From: Lytechinus variegatus
Taxonomy: Eukaryota; Echinodermata; Echinoidea; Temnopleuroida; Toxopneustidae
Direction: 5' to 3'
DNA: 64,000 nucleotides
Assembly: GCF_018143015.1 (NCBI RefSeq)
Contig: NC_054741.1
Coordinates: forward strand, 53,893,048 to 53,957,047
The notes under the pieces were generated by a model. It ran no database searches. It saw only the letters and a program-made list of their open reading frames with translations, and was not told the DNA's origin. Position 1 is the stretch's first letter; each line of letters begins with the position of its first letter. Made by a program: the position numbers and the translations under genes. This document shows, piece after piece, positions 12,101 to 23,791 of this stretch.

Positions 12101-13948
12101 GCATTTGAGGCTTTTTGGGATACTTTTTTCTTTCAATATTTTTTTTTCTCATCTTAATGTTTCATGATTATTTGTATATTTATGTTCAAAATAATGTATG
12201 ATATTTGTATGTTTTACATGTAAATATTATTAAAAGAAATAAATGAGAGTATTTTCGCTCTCCTCCAAATCAAAATGGAATAGAAGATACTCACTCATGA
12301 AAACTAAAGATCAATGCTTACCAGTTGCAAGACCAATAAAGTATTAATGGAGTTTCATAACTAATATGTACTTGTTTAATTCACAATAGCAAATTGGATG
12401 GGCATCAGGGGTCCATTTTCATAAAACTTGTTATACAAATATGCATTTTAGTTAAAAGCTACCAAAATCTTTCAATCTGATTGGTTGAAAATAAATTTGT
12501 TATAGAAATTGTGCATTTGTTCTTAAAATAAGTCTTCTGAAACGGGACCCAGATATGAAATTTCATAGATTATGCCACAAATGGAACACATGCTGAAAAT
12601 TGGGTTATACAGGGAAAATATAGGGTTTGCTGAAAGGATTACTTTTCAAGAAAAACTGATACTTAATATTATGATTCAGTTCACTCTTTTTCTTTACCAG
12701 GTCAATTCCGTACTGCCCCAGTGATAACATCTCTTCTCTCTTTACTTGATGACAAGGATGCCAATATGAGAGCTGTAGCAGCCATTGCTTTAGGAAAGAC
12801 AGGTATGAGAAAGACGTATCTCAGTTTTTAGAACACATTTGAATAGTTTACCTTGGTGTGTTGCAGCCAGGATCCCGTAACACAAAGGATAGTGATTAAC
12901 TGTATGCTTGATATTCAAAATCAATTATACATTTTAGTCAATGCAATCAATTGTAAATGAATATTCTACAAAGATCGCTGAGCTTTGTGTTACGGGCACC
13001 ATGTCATTCATGAGTCTGCTCACAGAAATGGTATTTATTGCAATTATTAGGAATACATATATTTAGTTATTAGTATATAACAGCCTGTGATATTATATGA
13101 AATCTTGCAGCCCTTTTCTTACAAGTGTTTTAAACATAATTCTCAACGGTCCTGAAGATTTAAATGTCTGTTCTTTCCTGTCTCTATTCCACAGAGGTGA
13201 GAAGCAAACGGGTCGTGACTAAGCTGATCTCTAAACTGACGGATGAGGATCGTTTGGTGAGAGAGGCAACTTGTTTATCCCTTGGTCATCTCAAAGCCAA
13301 GTCTTCAGTGCCCAAGTTGGTTGAAAGATGGTCAGTACCTTATTTCAAAGTTTACAGACGGGATTATCTCTTTGAATTCATTTACTTTTTTTATTAATGC
13401 AGCAGTGTATGCTTGAATTATTATTTTTTATTGATTTCAAGCTTTTTTATTAGTGGGGTTCACTTTATAAATATAAGTGTCTCAACAAAAGCTGTCAACC
13501 ATGGAGATAGAATGGGATGGCAGTGCCTCCTGGCATATCTGGCAAGCAAACACCTCCTGCCCCCTCCTAAAAAGTATAGAACTGTTTACCATTTCCTATT
13601 AGTATGGTATTTACTTTCCAAGGGAAACTCCACCAGCTACAGCCCTGAATTTTTCCAAACCCATTACTTGCCCCCCCCCTCCCTTCTCTCTCTTTATCTA
13701 TCTCAAATTCTGTGTGGGGTGGAACTTTTTTGTTTTATCATTGGCATCTACTCTATAGGAACCTCTATAAAGAAATATTCCATTCTCTACCTATCCCCTG
13801 CAGGAGGAGTGATGTGATATCAGATGTTAGAAAATCAGCAGAGATTGCGCTGGAGCAGGTGGGTTCCGAAGAATCCCAGAATGCACTCCGGATGACGTAC
13901 CTGCTCTCCAAGGAAATGACTAAACTTGAAGCAGAGGATGTCAGTTAG
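6136..13948 (+). CDS. TIR domain - HEAT repeat protein (8 coding exons, 414 aa)
   Basis: Exons join in one frame: 6136-6202, 6787-6872, 9088-9233, 9875-10206, 11738-11968, 12701-12802, 13195-13330 and 13804-13948, all with GT-AG borders. Residues 1-140 form a TIR fold: box 1 DVYVCHHESDNKFAKFL, then GLGVWR, VCLVILSEAS and KPVFPVAI. Residues about 185-250 read DFWEENFG...VTWIKFREAF, a pattern like the EF-hand-like domain of CBL. From about 255 onward come helical HEAT/PBS-type repeats (STVRLDAVQNLGQF, ANMRAVAAIALGKT, RLVREATCLSLGHL, SDVRKSAEIALEQV). The ATG lies directly behind a splice acceptor, so a non-coding first exon is likely. In a hand alignment with SARM1, the TIR NADase glutamate position is Ala (DAISLA), which suggests a scaffold or adaptor role. 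No signal peptide or membrane segment is seen, so it is probably cytosolic. The immune role is inferred. Confidence 0.85.
8522..8549 (+). repeat. tRNA-Arg-like D-arm/A-box fragment
   Basis: GTGGCTCAATGGATAACGCA matches the A-box and D-arm of animal tRNA-Arg. No anticodon stem or B-box follows; the 21-bp repeat begins instead. It is therefore a fragment, not a tRNA gene. Confidence 0.45.
8547..8640. repeat. 21-bp tandem repeat inside the TA-flanked transposon
   Basis: Unit GACGTGTTGGTCCGTGTTGCT in about four copies, the last two with substitutions. Further CCGTGT words continue to about 8770. Confidence 0.8.
10845..11183 (-). mobile_element. tRNA-derived SINE in intron 4 of the TIR-HEAT gene
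   Basis: Read on the minus strand, the head at 11183-11100 has tRNA-like promoter boxes: A-box TCGTGGTGTAGTGG and B-box GGTTCGAATCC, 30-40 bp apart. An unrelated body follows, ending in AAGCGCTATAT-like sequence and an AT-rich TTATTA tail at about 10845. This is the tRNA head plus body layout of marine invertebrate SINEs. Confidence 0.8.
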
Positions 13949-15500
13949 ATAAAGAAGGGGACATAGTGATGGGGGGGGGGGAGATTTTGGAAGGGACACT
14001 GATAGACTTTTGAATTCTTGTTGGAGACAATTTGTAGGTAATTCACATGAATTTATAAACTAAAAATAAAAGAAAATACAGCCTTTCAACTTTTGTACTT
14101 GAAAATGTGGATATATTTTTATATTAAGAATGTCTTTCATATTCTGCCTTCATCTCAGTTTTTGTCCCTTTTTTGAATATGAACTTAACTACTGGTAAAT
14201 TCATTTGCACTTATGCTAGTACTGCGCCTACACTGCAAGAATCCAACAATTTCATTTTTACGCAAAAAATGTGATCTTATAAACCATTATTAAATATTTT
14301 TATGTTGCCATAAATATGGCAATAAATATGCCAACATTTTGGGTTTCAGTATATAATTTCTTATCAATGTTCAAAATGTGGTAATATATTCCCTTGTAAG
14401 ACTTTCAATTGTCATTTTCTCACAGTAATTCTTAGCCATTTGCAACAATTAGCTTGCCTGTAATTTTGCTTTGATTAGTTACTGCATAAAGACACTGATT
14501 TAATAGTGCATTTTGTATATGAAAAAAGAAAGGAAAAAAAATGAATGTAGTCTTGGAATTATTTCTTGGTTATAAATTGTTCAAATTATATCATCCTATA
14601 AACTATTCCTCCTGATTTATATATTCCTTGGTAATTGGTATCATGGTCTGTTGAAGTGCAATAGATAATAGAGTAGTTTTGTATATTTTGTTATTTGGGG
14701 TTCTTTCACATAAAGATATGTTGTGTAGTGCAAGGGGCATTGTTGGTATATTTACAGGTTTTTAAACCGATTGTAAAATAGCTGTTTGAACTTGAATTCC
14801 CTTTTACTAATATGCAGATGTTCACAGGTCAAAACAACAGGAATGTATTGTAAATAAATTTATTATTTAATGCTAAAACTTATCAAAATAAGTTCACAAT
14901 GGTACAAGAATATTTCATTCCAAATACATTGACATATTTATTAAAAATAGGGTTGTATATTTTACTCCATTCCACATACGTGTACATCTATTTATCTCAC
15001 AGAACTATTTATTAAGTACTACTGTACTATAATTCAATAATGATATTCTGCTGATGATGTCCCTGCGTAACAACACATCCGCCAACTGCAGGTGGTTAAC
15101 AGAAACATTGTTTTATCAGTTCATATTTGACAGATGACTACAAAATAAATTCCTGACACAGATTACCTGAACCCTTTCATTAAAATCATTTTTTCAGCTT
15201 ATATTTATGAAATAGTGAAATTTAAAATTCTTGGGAATGTAGAATTAAAAAATTATCAAACATTCATTTACACTTGTACCAATGCAGACTTTGGTAGTGC
15301 GATTCCTGTTTTGGGGTCGACCTGTTTTTGTAAGCTTAACTTTTATACAATGACTATTTAAGACTATCAAAGGGCATTGGTTTGGGGTTTCTTCACATTT
15401 GTAAATTACTAGTATATGATTTCAATTTTATTCTTGGTGCTGGTATTGATATGAAACGCACACTTTAGAATGCCCTTCTTTATCTCTGAACTTTATGGCC
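13949..15500 (+). other. 3'UTR of the TIR-HEAT gene and downstream spacer
   Basis: Non-coding and AT-rich, with a poly-G run at 13971-13980. Candidate polyadenylation signals (AATAAA) lie at about 14066 and 14852. I cannot tell which is used. Confidence 0.4.
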
Positions 15501-15501
15501 C

Positions 15502-15600
15502 GTAGTCTGAAGTTGGGTGTAACTGAGACCACGGTCTAACTCTGTGTTAAAATTATGGGGAACCAAAAATTAAAAAATTCTGTTTGTGTTGTATATTTCT
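15502..15600 (+). repeat. Fragment of the 'GGTCTAAC' MITE family
   Basis: CACGGTCTAACTCTGTGTTA followed by AAATTATGGGGAACCAAAA matches the left part of the repeats at 22912 and 35866. The rest of the element is not recognisable here. Confidence 0.55.
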
Positions 15601-18273
15601 TTTGTTTACTTTTTGTTTTCATGATGAAAAAAATACATCAAAATACTTTGGTTATTCAAATGATATATAGTAAGTCTCCATTAATATGAATTATGGCTCA
15701 CATGAAAAGGAAGTTAAATTAAGAAAATATTGAGAAATAGAATTCTAGGTATATTGCATTAGATCGTGGTTCATTGTGCAAGCAAGATATATACCCATGA
15801 TTTATTAACAACTTAAGCGAAATCAATACATGTATACATTTTATTTTTCTTGTCAGTTGAAAAATATTGTATGATTTAAAAAGTTAAGAAGTATATAATG
15901 TACATTGTGTCCCAGTGAAAAGTAAACAGAGAATTGTGTTTAATATAACAATAGTAATCACAGATGTAATGAATAGATGATATGACTGTAAAGCATAGTG
16001 TCTCTTTTTTTAAAATTTGTTGCAACTCATATGATGCTTCAAACACATCAGTGAGTTGAAGAGAGGATACCATAGTCATTTGGTGGATGGTATCTAAATT
16101 TAAAAAAAAATCACATCTTAGCAGTAATAAACAAGGATAACAAAGTTTTACTTTTTTCTCCAAATACTAGCATTTGTTTAATTTCATTAAACACATTTTT
16201 TCTCTGATTGCCTAACATAGCAATATCACGGTTACCGATGGAATGTATGTAAGGTTGATTGACAACAAAAAGGGGTGGTGAGTTAGTCCAAAGGTCAGCT
16301 TGTGAAAGCATCTTCATTGTAAAAAATAAAAAAAATAGACATTTCAAGAAAATAGTTTTTTGTTATTTTTGCTATTCTTTCTTAAAAGAATTTTACTCAT
16401 TCATGAGAAGAATGCATCATATGAGTTGCACCAGATGAAAGAAAGGAATCTACATAAGGTTTACAACGATATGTAATTAATTAAATTTCATGAAATATTG
16501 ATAATTCTCAGTTTTGGTTTTTATTCTGTGACATACTGTAAACACAAAATAGAAATGGAAGTTAAAGTGTTAACATTTCATAATGTACTATCAGTTATTC
16601 ATTATACTGTTATCTTTTATATAAGGATTCCGATGATTTTACATAACAGTTGCAAATTTTATACCATATTTTCTGATTTTGATGTGAAATAAATCCGACT
16701 TTATTGCAACTCTTCAGAATGAGATCTACTTATCATTTTTGTGCAATTACTGTTTACTTTGTAGAAGTCTCAGTTTAATCATACCCCCTCACTTTTTTTT
16801 AATGGGTCTCACTTTCCTAAAGCTTGTTCAGATATAGTTCAGGCAAATCTAGCAACCAAGATAACCACCATTTAAATAAAAGGTACCAGGGTACTTGCCT
16901 TGCTACAAAAAAAGTTTGGGAACATTTAAATTCTTATTTTAAAAAAGAGTTAGCACAAAATATGTCACAAGTAGTTTGTCCAATTTCAGGCAAGAATGCC
17001 CTTTGATAGTTGTGTGATAACTGAAAATGCTGAGCTTGGTCATAAATTCTGAACAATGCACATAATTCATAACCCATGAGATAATCTCAAGTGGGGGTAG
17101 GTAATCCCACACCCCTAAATGAGCTTAAGAAGGGCCATATTTGAAAACCCCTACAATAATATGCTAAATTAATCTATTTAGTGTTCATAAACAATATCAG
17201 TTTTCCAGAGCCTTAGTACTTCTAATAGGCTTTACAATGTAATGGGACACTTGAATGAAACAATTTTCAGATTTTTCTTTAGCATATTACCATAGACCTG
17301 TTTTGTTTATCTTTTCACAATTTTTACTTTTGTAATTTCCCTTTGTAGTATTAAAAGATTTATCAGATATCTATTAACCTAGTATATCACCATGAAATTC
17401 CCCATGATTTTTATACTGGGGTATGAGGAAGGGGAGAGGGAATTTAAATTTATATAAAATGAGGGGGAAGGTAATTCCTTTGGAAAATATACCTGAATTG
17501 TAAACCTGAGAATACCCTGAATAATGATTATGGTATAAATGTTTTTGGTCCATTTTAGAAGAACATGTGTTAGCTTTCAATTAAAAGTCCACCTTTCCAC
17601 ATGCATAGAGACTAAATAGTATTAGGCATTTCTAAGAAACGAGGGACAGTAAAATGTCTTTTGTCAATCATAAGTGTTTACAATTAAGTTATGATAAATC
17701 ATCAATAAGTCTTGGTTTCATTTTTTTAATGGAAGATCCTTAAGTAGTATATGGCATGTCATTGTATAATTCGGAATATGTAATGTATGAAAGTGTCAGC
17801 CAGGGCAAGCCTTGTGTGTAACTTGTGGGGAACAATTCTTACTACCTAGAGGTCCCCGAAGACGACTTGCGCCTGTTTTTATTTCATTTTGTGAAGTATC
17901 AATTGGCCTGTACACCACAAATTTGCTTTCAACACTAGCAAACATACAGATAAGCATCGAAGTGAATTTTTGGTGAAAAACTGACAAAATATAATTAAGA
18001 AAGATTTTCTTTTATTTTTAGTCAAACTTTTCATGCCAAAACTGATAACTTACAAGGAGAACCTATGGTATCTATAGCTCTTATTTGTTAGTATCTCATT
18101 GTATTTGAGGTATAAAAGATATATAACCAGGAATAAATTGATAAAACATCAATATAATTATTGAAGCAAAATTTGAAAACGTTCATCTTTCTGGAACAGC
18201 TTCCAGGTCGATCCTTGGCCAGGATGTTTGTCATTATTTGTGTTATTTCATTCCTCTTTGGCATCAACAAAGT
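15601..18273. other. Spacer between tail-to-tail genes, including the ASPHD 3'UTR
   Basis: No protein-like frames. On the minus strand, downstream of the ASPHD stop, AATAAA words occur at about 18010 and 17877 and could end that transcript. The rest is unassigned AT-rich DNA. Confidence 0.35.
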
Positions 18274-21200
18274 TCAGCAGAATACCTCTCTGAAAGCCTC
18301 CTTTTCTAAATCACTAAGGTCAGGGTGCCAAAGGTCAACCATTAGAATGACCCTTGACCCATCTATACTGTTCACTGATCCTTCGTTTGCATTGACTGCT
18401 TCATGTAAATAGGAGTCATCAAACAAAAGACAATCCTCCTCTTTCCATTGCTTGCATTCACCAGCCACCGTCAATGAGCAATTAACTGGGATCTGAATGC
18501 CTGTACAAATGGGAAAAACAAAACATGTTCAAAAGATGTTGTTTTGGCTACAATCCTACAATTTCAATACAAATATATGATGATAATTAATATGTAATCC
18601 AAGTTGAATCACATGATTATATTTTTTAAAATGACAAGAGACTTTGCCTACATTCCTATTCCTCCAACTTTGTTACAGTTAATTTCTAGGCTGGTCGACA
18701 AAGGGCAAGAAGATGTTCCTTTCCTGTTGAGCCTCAAAATAATAAAACCTTATTATAATCAAAGCACTCGACAGAATAACCAGGGGCATTTCATGCAGGT
18801 GAGTTGTGCACAATGCTAAGTATGACTGGTGACCTTTACTTGTGCTCCCAGGGGGGCCACTTACATTGATGAGTGGATACCATGCGCGACCCAAATAACA
18901 TGTAAAAAGGATGTCTTTTTCACGATAGGGCACGTTACGTACGTAACGTGATAAGGGTGTCAAAAACACAAAAATAATGAAAAAAGAGTATCTATTTCAC
19001 TAGGAAAATTACGTGTTTAGGGTCGAATTTGCGGGGATGATAAAACAAAATTAAATTGTTTTATAAAGGATGTCCTTTTTGCCCAAACACTTCGTGTTTA
19101 GAGTCCGATTTTGCATGAAGTGTAGAAGGTGGGGTCGTACTTAACCAAATAAGGTAAAGCCGACGACCGAAGGACCCGTAACAATAAAACATTCCTGTAC
19201 TTGTTTAGGGGTTCATTTCAGGGAATATTTGCCAAGAGTATCGTTTTGTTTCCAATACTTGTTAAGGGTAGGGTTTCACACGCCAATACTTGTTAAGGGG
19301 TGCATTCAGAATATGGAAAATACGTGTTGAGGGTGCTTTTTGAGATCTCATGGTCGCGCATGATATCCACTCGTGAATGGAAGTGCCCCCCCCCCCCCCC
19401 CCCCCGAGTTGTGCACAATGCTAAGTATGACTGGTGACCATTTCTTGTGCTACAGGAGAATGAGGAGATATCCCATATTTTTCCTGTCTTAAAACAATAG
19501 GATTGCACTTCCAAAACCCTAAAACCCTTTAAAAAAATTAAAATAAGATTTTAAGGTGTAATAGTACCTAAATGACACCTTAGGCGGATATTACATGGTC
19601 CAAAGTGAGGGGATATGTGGGAACCTGGCTGTAGAACAGAGAAGCAGGCGTATCCAAATGACACTCCCCACATGAAGGTCTCCAGCCCCTCTAATACTTC
19701 CACAGTCCTTGCACATTTCAAGCAGTTATCCTCTATCCTTCTGCCTTGGTTATACAGATGGAAGACATTCCACGACCCAGAGGGTACATTATTCTCAGAC
19801 CATCCGCTACAGTCACCTTCCAAATATCTTGCGTAGACGCTTTCAAACTCCTGTTTGATGACTCCAAACTTGTCTTTCAATATCTGAATGTCACTCCTAT
19901 GCCCTTTGCTAGATACAGCCTCAATGTCATACCATGGACAACTTTGAAGTGCAGGATACGAGTAAACCACTGGATTTTGAAGCTTTATCGTTTTCTCCTC
20001 AATGTCGGCTTTGTCAGATATACCATCAATACATCCTCCTTGCGCGTCTTGTTGAAAGCTTTCCCACAGATCTTTAAGGAAGAGTTGGTTCTCCGGGCAT
20101 TGCTTCTCCAAAAACTTTCCAAGTCTTTCGTTCCACAGCAGGTGATTGTCTTTCCTTGGTTTACATCTGATACAGTCTGGTTGGTGACATTGAGCATAGT
20201 CTCCCAGTACATCCGGCTTTGATACTTCATCTGCCTAGATAAACATCAATATAGAAATAAAATAATAACTAACATAAACATAATATTATTTAGTTGTCAA
20301 ATAGAAAACGACACATGAAGAGTAGGCCTATGCTATTTGAGCAAGTGTGCTAACGCATTTTGCAAATTTTGTATCAAAGTTAGTTCTATTCTATGAAATC
20401 ATTCATTTTACTGCATGCATAATCATTTGTAATTTGCAGTCTTTTTAATAAAAAAACATAGGCCTACTAGTATTAATAAAATTTAGATAAAAAAACATCA
20501 ATTTCATTTATATCAGGAAAGATTGTTCTCATTTCACTCTCCTCTCGATACACACAAGGGTATGAAATATGACACTGGGGTCATACAATCTACATAACAT
20601 CACTACCTGCTACTGAAACCATATCAGTGACTAATTAATTTTGAGTGAGAGATATATCAGACCTTGCTAAAAAAAAACACCTTGCAACACTGGCAGATCC
20701 AGGCGAGGGGAGGGGGGGGTAGGGCACAGCCAGCCGTGACCCTCTCTTGAGAGGCACAATCAAAATTTGTAATGTAAAAATGCCATTAAAACAGAAATGT
20801 GCTCCCCCCTCCCTCTTTTGAAAGTGAAGACCTTATTTTTTTGCTTGTCAAATGTTTTCGAGTACGCAATATGCTTTAGGGCTATTCCACGGTTACTCAC
20901 GTTACATTTGGAGACACCTTGACTCATACTTGGAGCTGTAACTCCATTATTATTGATAGGAACTAAACATCTCCTTATCACAACTAAGTACACAGTCTGA
21001 CTATCCTTTGTATAAAAACAAAACTTGGGAAATTTTATTATGCTCCTGGCAAATCTTTGGAATGTGTCGGTTACTCACGTTACATGATTTGGACATGCAT
21101 AAAATGAAAAGTCAACATTAGTGAAAAGTCTCCTCATACAAGGCTTTTATGAAAGTTGATTATATCCATTTCAAAGAAGTATATTAGGGAGACAAACTTT

Positions 21201-23607
21201 GTATATAATTAAAAAAATAAAGAACACATGGTTTTTATTTGGGGTGCAGATAATGTGGTTACTCACGTTACGGTTACTCACGTTACATTTTGTCCATGTA
21301 TGGTTAACAACACACATGTCATTAAAAATTCAATAATGTGTGTAAAATTCATTGCTAGGAACATCATAAAGAGATTTTATACCAAAAGTTGGAACAATTG
21401 GAGCTTTATTAGGGAGTAGGAGGGAAAAGTATGATTTTGCTTACTAATTATGCATAAATTAGCATAATCACTTAATACCAATTTGCATGAAATAAATTAC
21501 TGTATAGAATTGTAGATTATGTCCAAAACAACCTGCACGTAAATTTTTGGCGTGATCGTGCAGCCAATGGCCGAGATCTCAAGGGGGGCCTGTTAGGACC
21601 CCACCCCCCCCCCCCCCCGGGCCATATCAACTCCTAAAATACCCCGGTCTAGATAGGGTTACAGGTATAAAGGGCATTCAATGTGTTGTTCGAACACTCT
21701 TTAAAGTTTGGTTTAAATCAACACCAAGTCTTACTAATGCACTCTCGCATTGTGAATACTTCTACTAATATTCAATTTTTTTGTGTGATTGTATGACCAC
21801 TGATATTTTGATGAACAAAGAGTCACAGCAAAGAGGTGTACCCATCATTTTGCTTTTAATTAAAAATAACTTCACAACTCACCATGAGGCTTAAAACTTG
21901 AAATTCCACAGAAAATGTTAACAAACTGAATAATTTTTACTGGTTACTCACATTACATGATGGTTACTCACGTTACAAAGTTACTCACGTTACAGTTTTT
22001 CTTCATCATTTTTATAAAAAAATTGTACTTTATAATGATTTTGATAGTCATCACTGTGTCAAAGATTGTTTGAAGGAAGAGAATTTCAAATCCCACCAAT
22101 TAACTGTGAAGAATTTTCTCTCAGAAAACAAAGTCATTTTTTTCGGTTACTCACGTTACATCACCTGAGCAGGTTGCAATATTCAGTTTTGAATGAGTGC
22201 TACAAATTTACTTGAAAAGCTGTTGTGTATTTTAAGTAATTTGACTCTTCTAAACTTCAGAAATATATAAAGTGGTATGTTGTTGCAATAACAAAATGGT
22301 AATAAGACATATTTCAGTTTTCACTATTTTTATTGTATTTTGGTTCAAAATAGAAGACACAACTTTTGGCCATTTTTTTCCAAAGTATACATATGAAAAT
22401 AAACTTTTTATTTCTTGTTCCTGAAACTATCATGTATGAAGGACTTAAAGTATTAAGAAATTCAAGAAAATATTGAATGTGAATTTTTAAGCTGATGTCC
22501 ACCAACCTGTGGAATTGCCCATTAACTTTTGGTTTAAAAAAAATTTTGGTTTTTTTTTTGCTTGTCAAATTTTCCTCGGGAAAATGTGCCTCCCCTTTTG
22601 GGAAATCTTGGATCTGCCCCTGCCTTGCAAAGTGTTTAATGGGCATGAATAAGTGGCCTACTTAACACTTGTAAGAGCACAAACTGGAGTAGACTACGCG
22701 TCAGAAAAGTATATGAGACCCCTACAAGCAGTGGCGGACCGTGACCCGGAGGAGACAAAGCATTGGAGGGGCACATCATTGTTCACAAACAATACAGTGC
22801 CCCTCCAATCATTGTCTCCTCCGGGTCATGGTCCGCCACTGCCTACAAGCATAACCTGGGAACCTGGTGAAAATTAGTCACTGGTAAATCAATTGCAGAA
22901 CTTATTAGACTGTATTCTGAAGTCAGGTTTAACTTAGACCATGGTCTAACTCTGTGCTAAAATTATAGGAAGCCAAAAGTCTCAAAATATTTATTAAGTT
23001 GTAAGTTTCATATGTTTACTGTGCTCTTTCTTGATTCATCCACGGTGAAGACAATCACTCTTTTAATACTTCCAATTCAGTTATGAATGATTTGAGAGCC
23101 AATTGAGCTGAATTATGATATCTCTACTGTTAGTGATTTGTGTAACAATTGGCTGTCCATACTTAAGTTAAATTACAACTTTAAACGTGAGTTTAAGTTA
23201 ACACATTAACACACATTAAGTCCTCGATGCTGTAGGCTTGAGTTGAGTGCCTGTTCATCGATCGTAGTATCTCCTCTGGTGGTAGTACAGTATCCATGGT
23301 ATTAAAACAAAATATATATACCAGTACTTAACACGAGAAAGGATTGACAGAAGTGTGTACATGTATGCTAGAAACCATGGAAAAACAAAGACAATACTGC
23401 TTACACTGGCTTATAGAGCAACCCTACTTCAGAATACCGCCCATTAAAGCTATTATTGCTTACTTTCTTTGCATCCTGTTCTGATGTCTCTGCTTTCCTT
23501 CCTTTGATGAGGATGTATAAAAGCATCACAAGTCCTGCTATTGTGGTCAGCACATGCTGGGAATAAAACTCCCACGTAGAATCACCCTCCTCTTCCTTTA
23601 AATCCAT
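18274..23607 (-). CDS. ASPHD2: Aspartate beta-hydroxylase domain-containing membrane protein (3 exons, 345 aa)
   Basis: Minus-strand exons 23607-23464, 20234-19568 and 18500-18274 join in one frame with GT-AG borders. Residues 19-34 form a hydrophobic segment near the N-terminus (type II membrane topology). Residues about 58-75 contain CHQPDCIRC, matching the CxxxxCVRC motif of vertebrate ASPHD2. The catalytic fold follows: SPHFGPCNIRLRCHLG with iron ligand H258 and R265, then LLFDDSYLHEAVN with ligand H303, and R320 in GSRVILMVDLWHP for 2-oxoglutarate binding. As in the AspH family, there is no acidic iron ligand. The length fits (human ASPHD2 is 369 residues). It is probably a Fe(II)/2-oxoglutarate oxygenase of the secretory pathway, but substrates of ASPHD proteins are unknown. 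As an invertebrate gene it may be co-orthologous to ASPHD1 and ASPHD2. Confidence 0.9.
18801..18846. repeat. 46-bp direct repeat, left copy
   Basis: Begins GAGTTGTGCACAATGCTAAG. It nearly matches 19406-19451, with only two to three differences near its end, and abuts the left end of the poly-G element. Confidence 0.9.
18847..19405. mobile_element. Poly-G/poly-C-ended inverted-repeat element in ASPHD intron 2
   Basis: The ends form imperfect inverted repeats of about 40 bp: left GGGGGGCCACTTACATTGAT, right (reverse complement) GGGGGGGCACTTCCATTCAC, then GAGTGGATAYCATGCGCGACC in both. The interior repeats a GTGTTTAGGGT-like word several times. There is no coding capacity. The right end is a 22-bp C run. 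A related poly-G end occurs at 58137. Confidence 0.75.
19406..19451. repeat. 46-bp direct repeat, right copy
   Basis: Second copy of the sequence at 18801-18846, starting directly after the C run of the element. Confidence 0.9.
20891..22160 (+). repeat. Dispersed 16-bp motif GGTTACTCACGTTACA, eight copies
   Basis: Copies start at 20891, 21069, 21257, 21272, 21942 (one mismatch), 21962, 21980 (lacks the first base) and 22145. All are in the same orientation. Two are back to back (21257/21272) and three are clustered (21942-21994). The sequence between them is unique AT-rich DNA. Confidence 0.95.
21370..21655 (-). mobile_element. Truncated copy of the TTAA-flanked element found at 34308
   Basis: In inverse orientation it shares ATGCATAAATTAGCATAATCA, CTACAATT and the poly-C end followed by GGTCTAGATAGGGTT with the element at 34308-35001. 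It lies inside the hAT-like element, so it is a nested insertion or was captured. Confidence 0.7.
22729..22841. mobile_element. 113-bp hAT hairpin MITE
   Basis: Almost the whole element is one hairpin. It starts CAGTGGCGGACCGTGACCCG and ends with the inverse, around a short centre (TGTTCACAAACAAT). The 8-bp duplication CCTACAAG flanks both sides exactly (22721-22728, 22842-22849), which identifies hAT-type insertion. A related copy is at 28196-28302. Confidence 0.92.
22912..23202 (+). mobile_element. 'GGTCTAAC' MITE family, full-length copy
   Basis: Starts TGTATTCTGAAGTCAGGTTT and continues CATGGTCTAACTCTGTGCTA. It has the same order of blocks as the copy at 35866, including CAATTGGC(T/C)(G/A)TCCAT. 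The ends share a short inverted TTAACTTA. Superfamily unknown. Confidence 0.6.
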
Positions 23608-23791
23608 GTTCCATCAGCATCTAGAAGCAAACCTGCCTTGCCCTTGGTCAATAATTTTCCTGATTTCAAGCAAAACAAAAATAAGAAAAGAATAAAGAAT
23701 GGCGAAGTGTAAAGTCCAATCCACTTTGCCCCAAAAAGGCATGCGGCATGCCAAAAAGGGAGTCAAGATCATTTTCATACTCATACCCATG

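Larger units (their letters stand above)
20688..22622. mobile_element. hAT-like non-autonomous transposon (1.9 kb) in ASPHD intron 1
   Basis: The ends read CACTGGCAGATCCAG and, inverted, CAGGGGCAGATCCAA. CAGGGG-type ends are usual for hAT elements. The element is flanked by a perfect 8-bp target duplication, CCTTGCAA (20680-20687 and 22623-22630), as hAT transposases make. No transposase frame remains. The interior carries eight copies of a 16-bp motif and, at about 21370-21655, a fragment of another repeat family. Confidence 0.8.

Noticed and set aside
15876-16347. Two overlapping minus-strand frames as a possible gene between TIR-HEAT and ASPHD
   Set aside because: AT-rich low-complexity sequence, with no splice-linked continuation and no family resemblance.
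19985-20230. Plausible Met-initiated minus-strand frame (MKYQSRMYWE)
   Set aside because: It overlaps ASPHD exon 2 in another frame. The frame encoding CHQPDCIRC and continuing into the hydroxylase domain is the real one.
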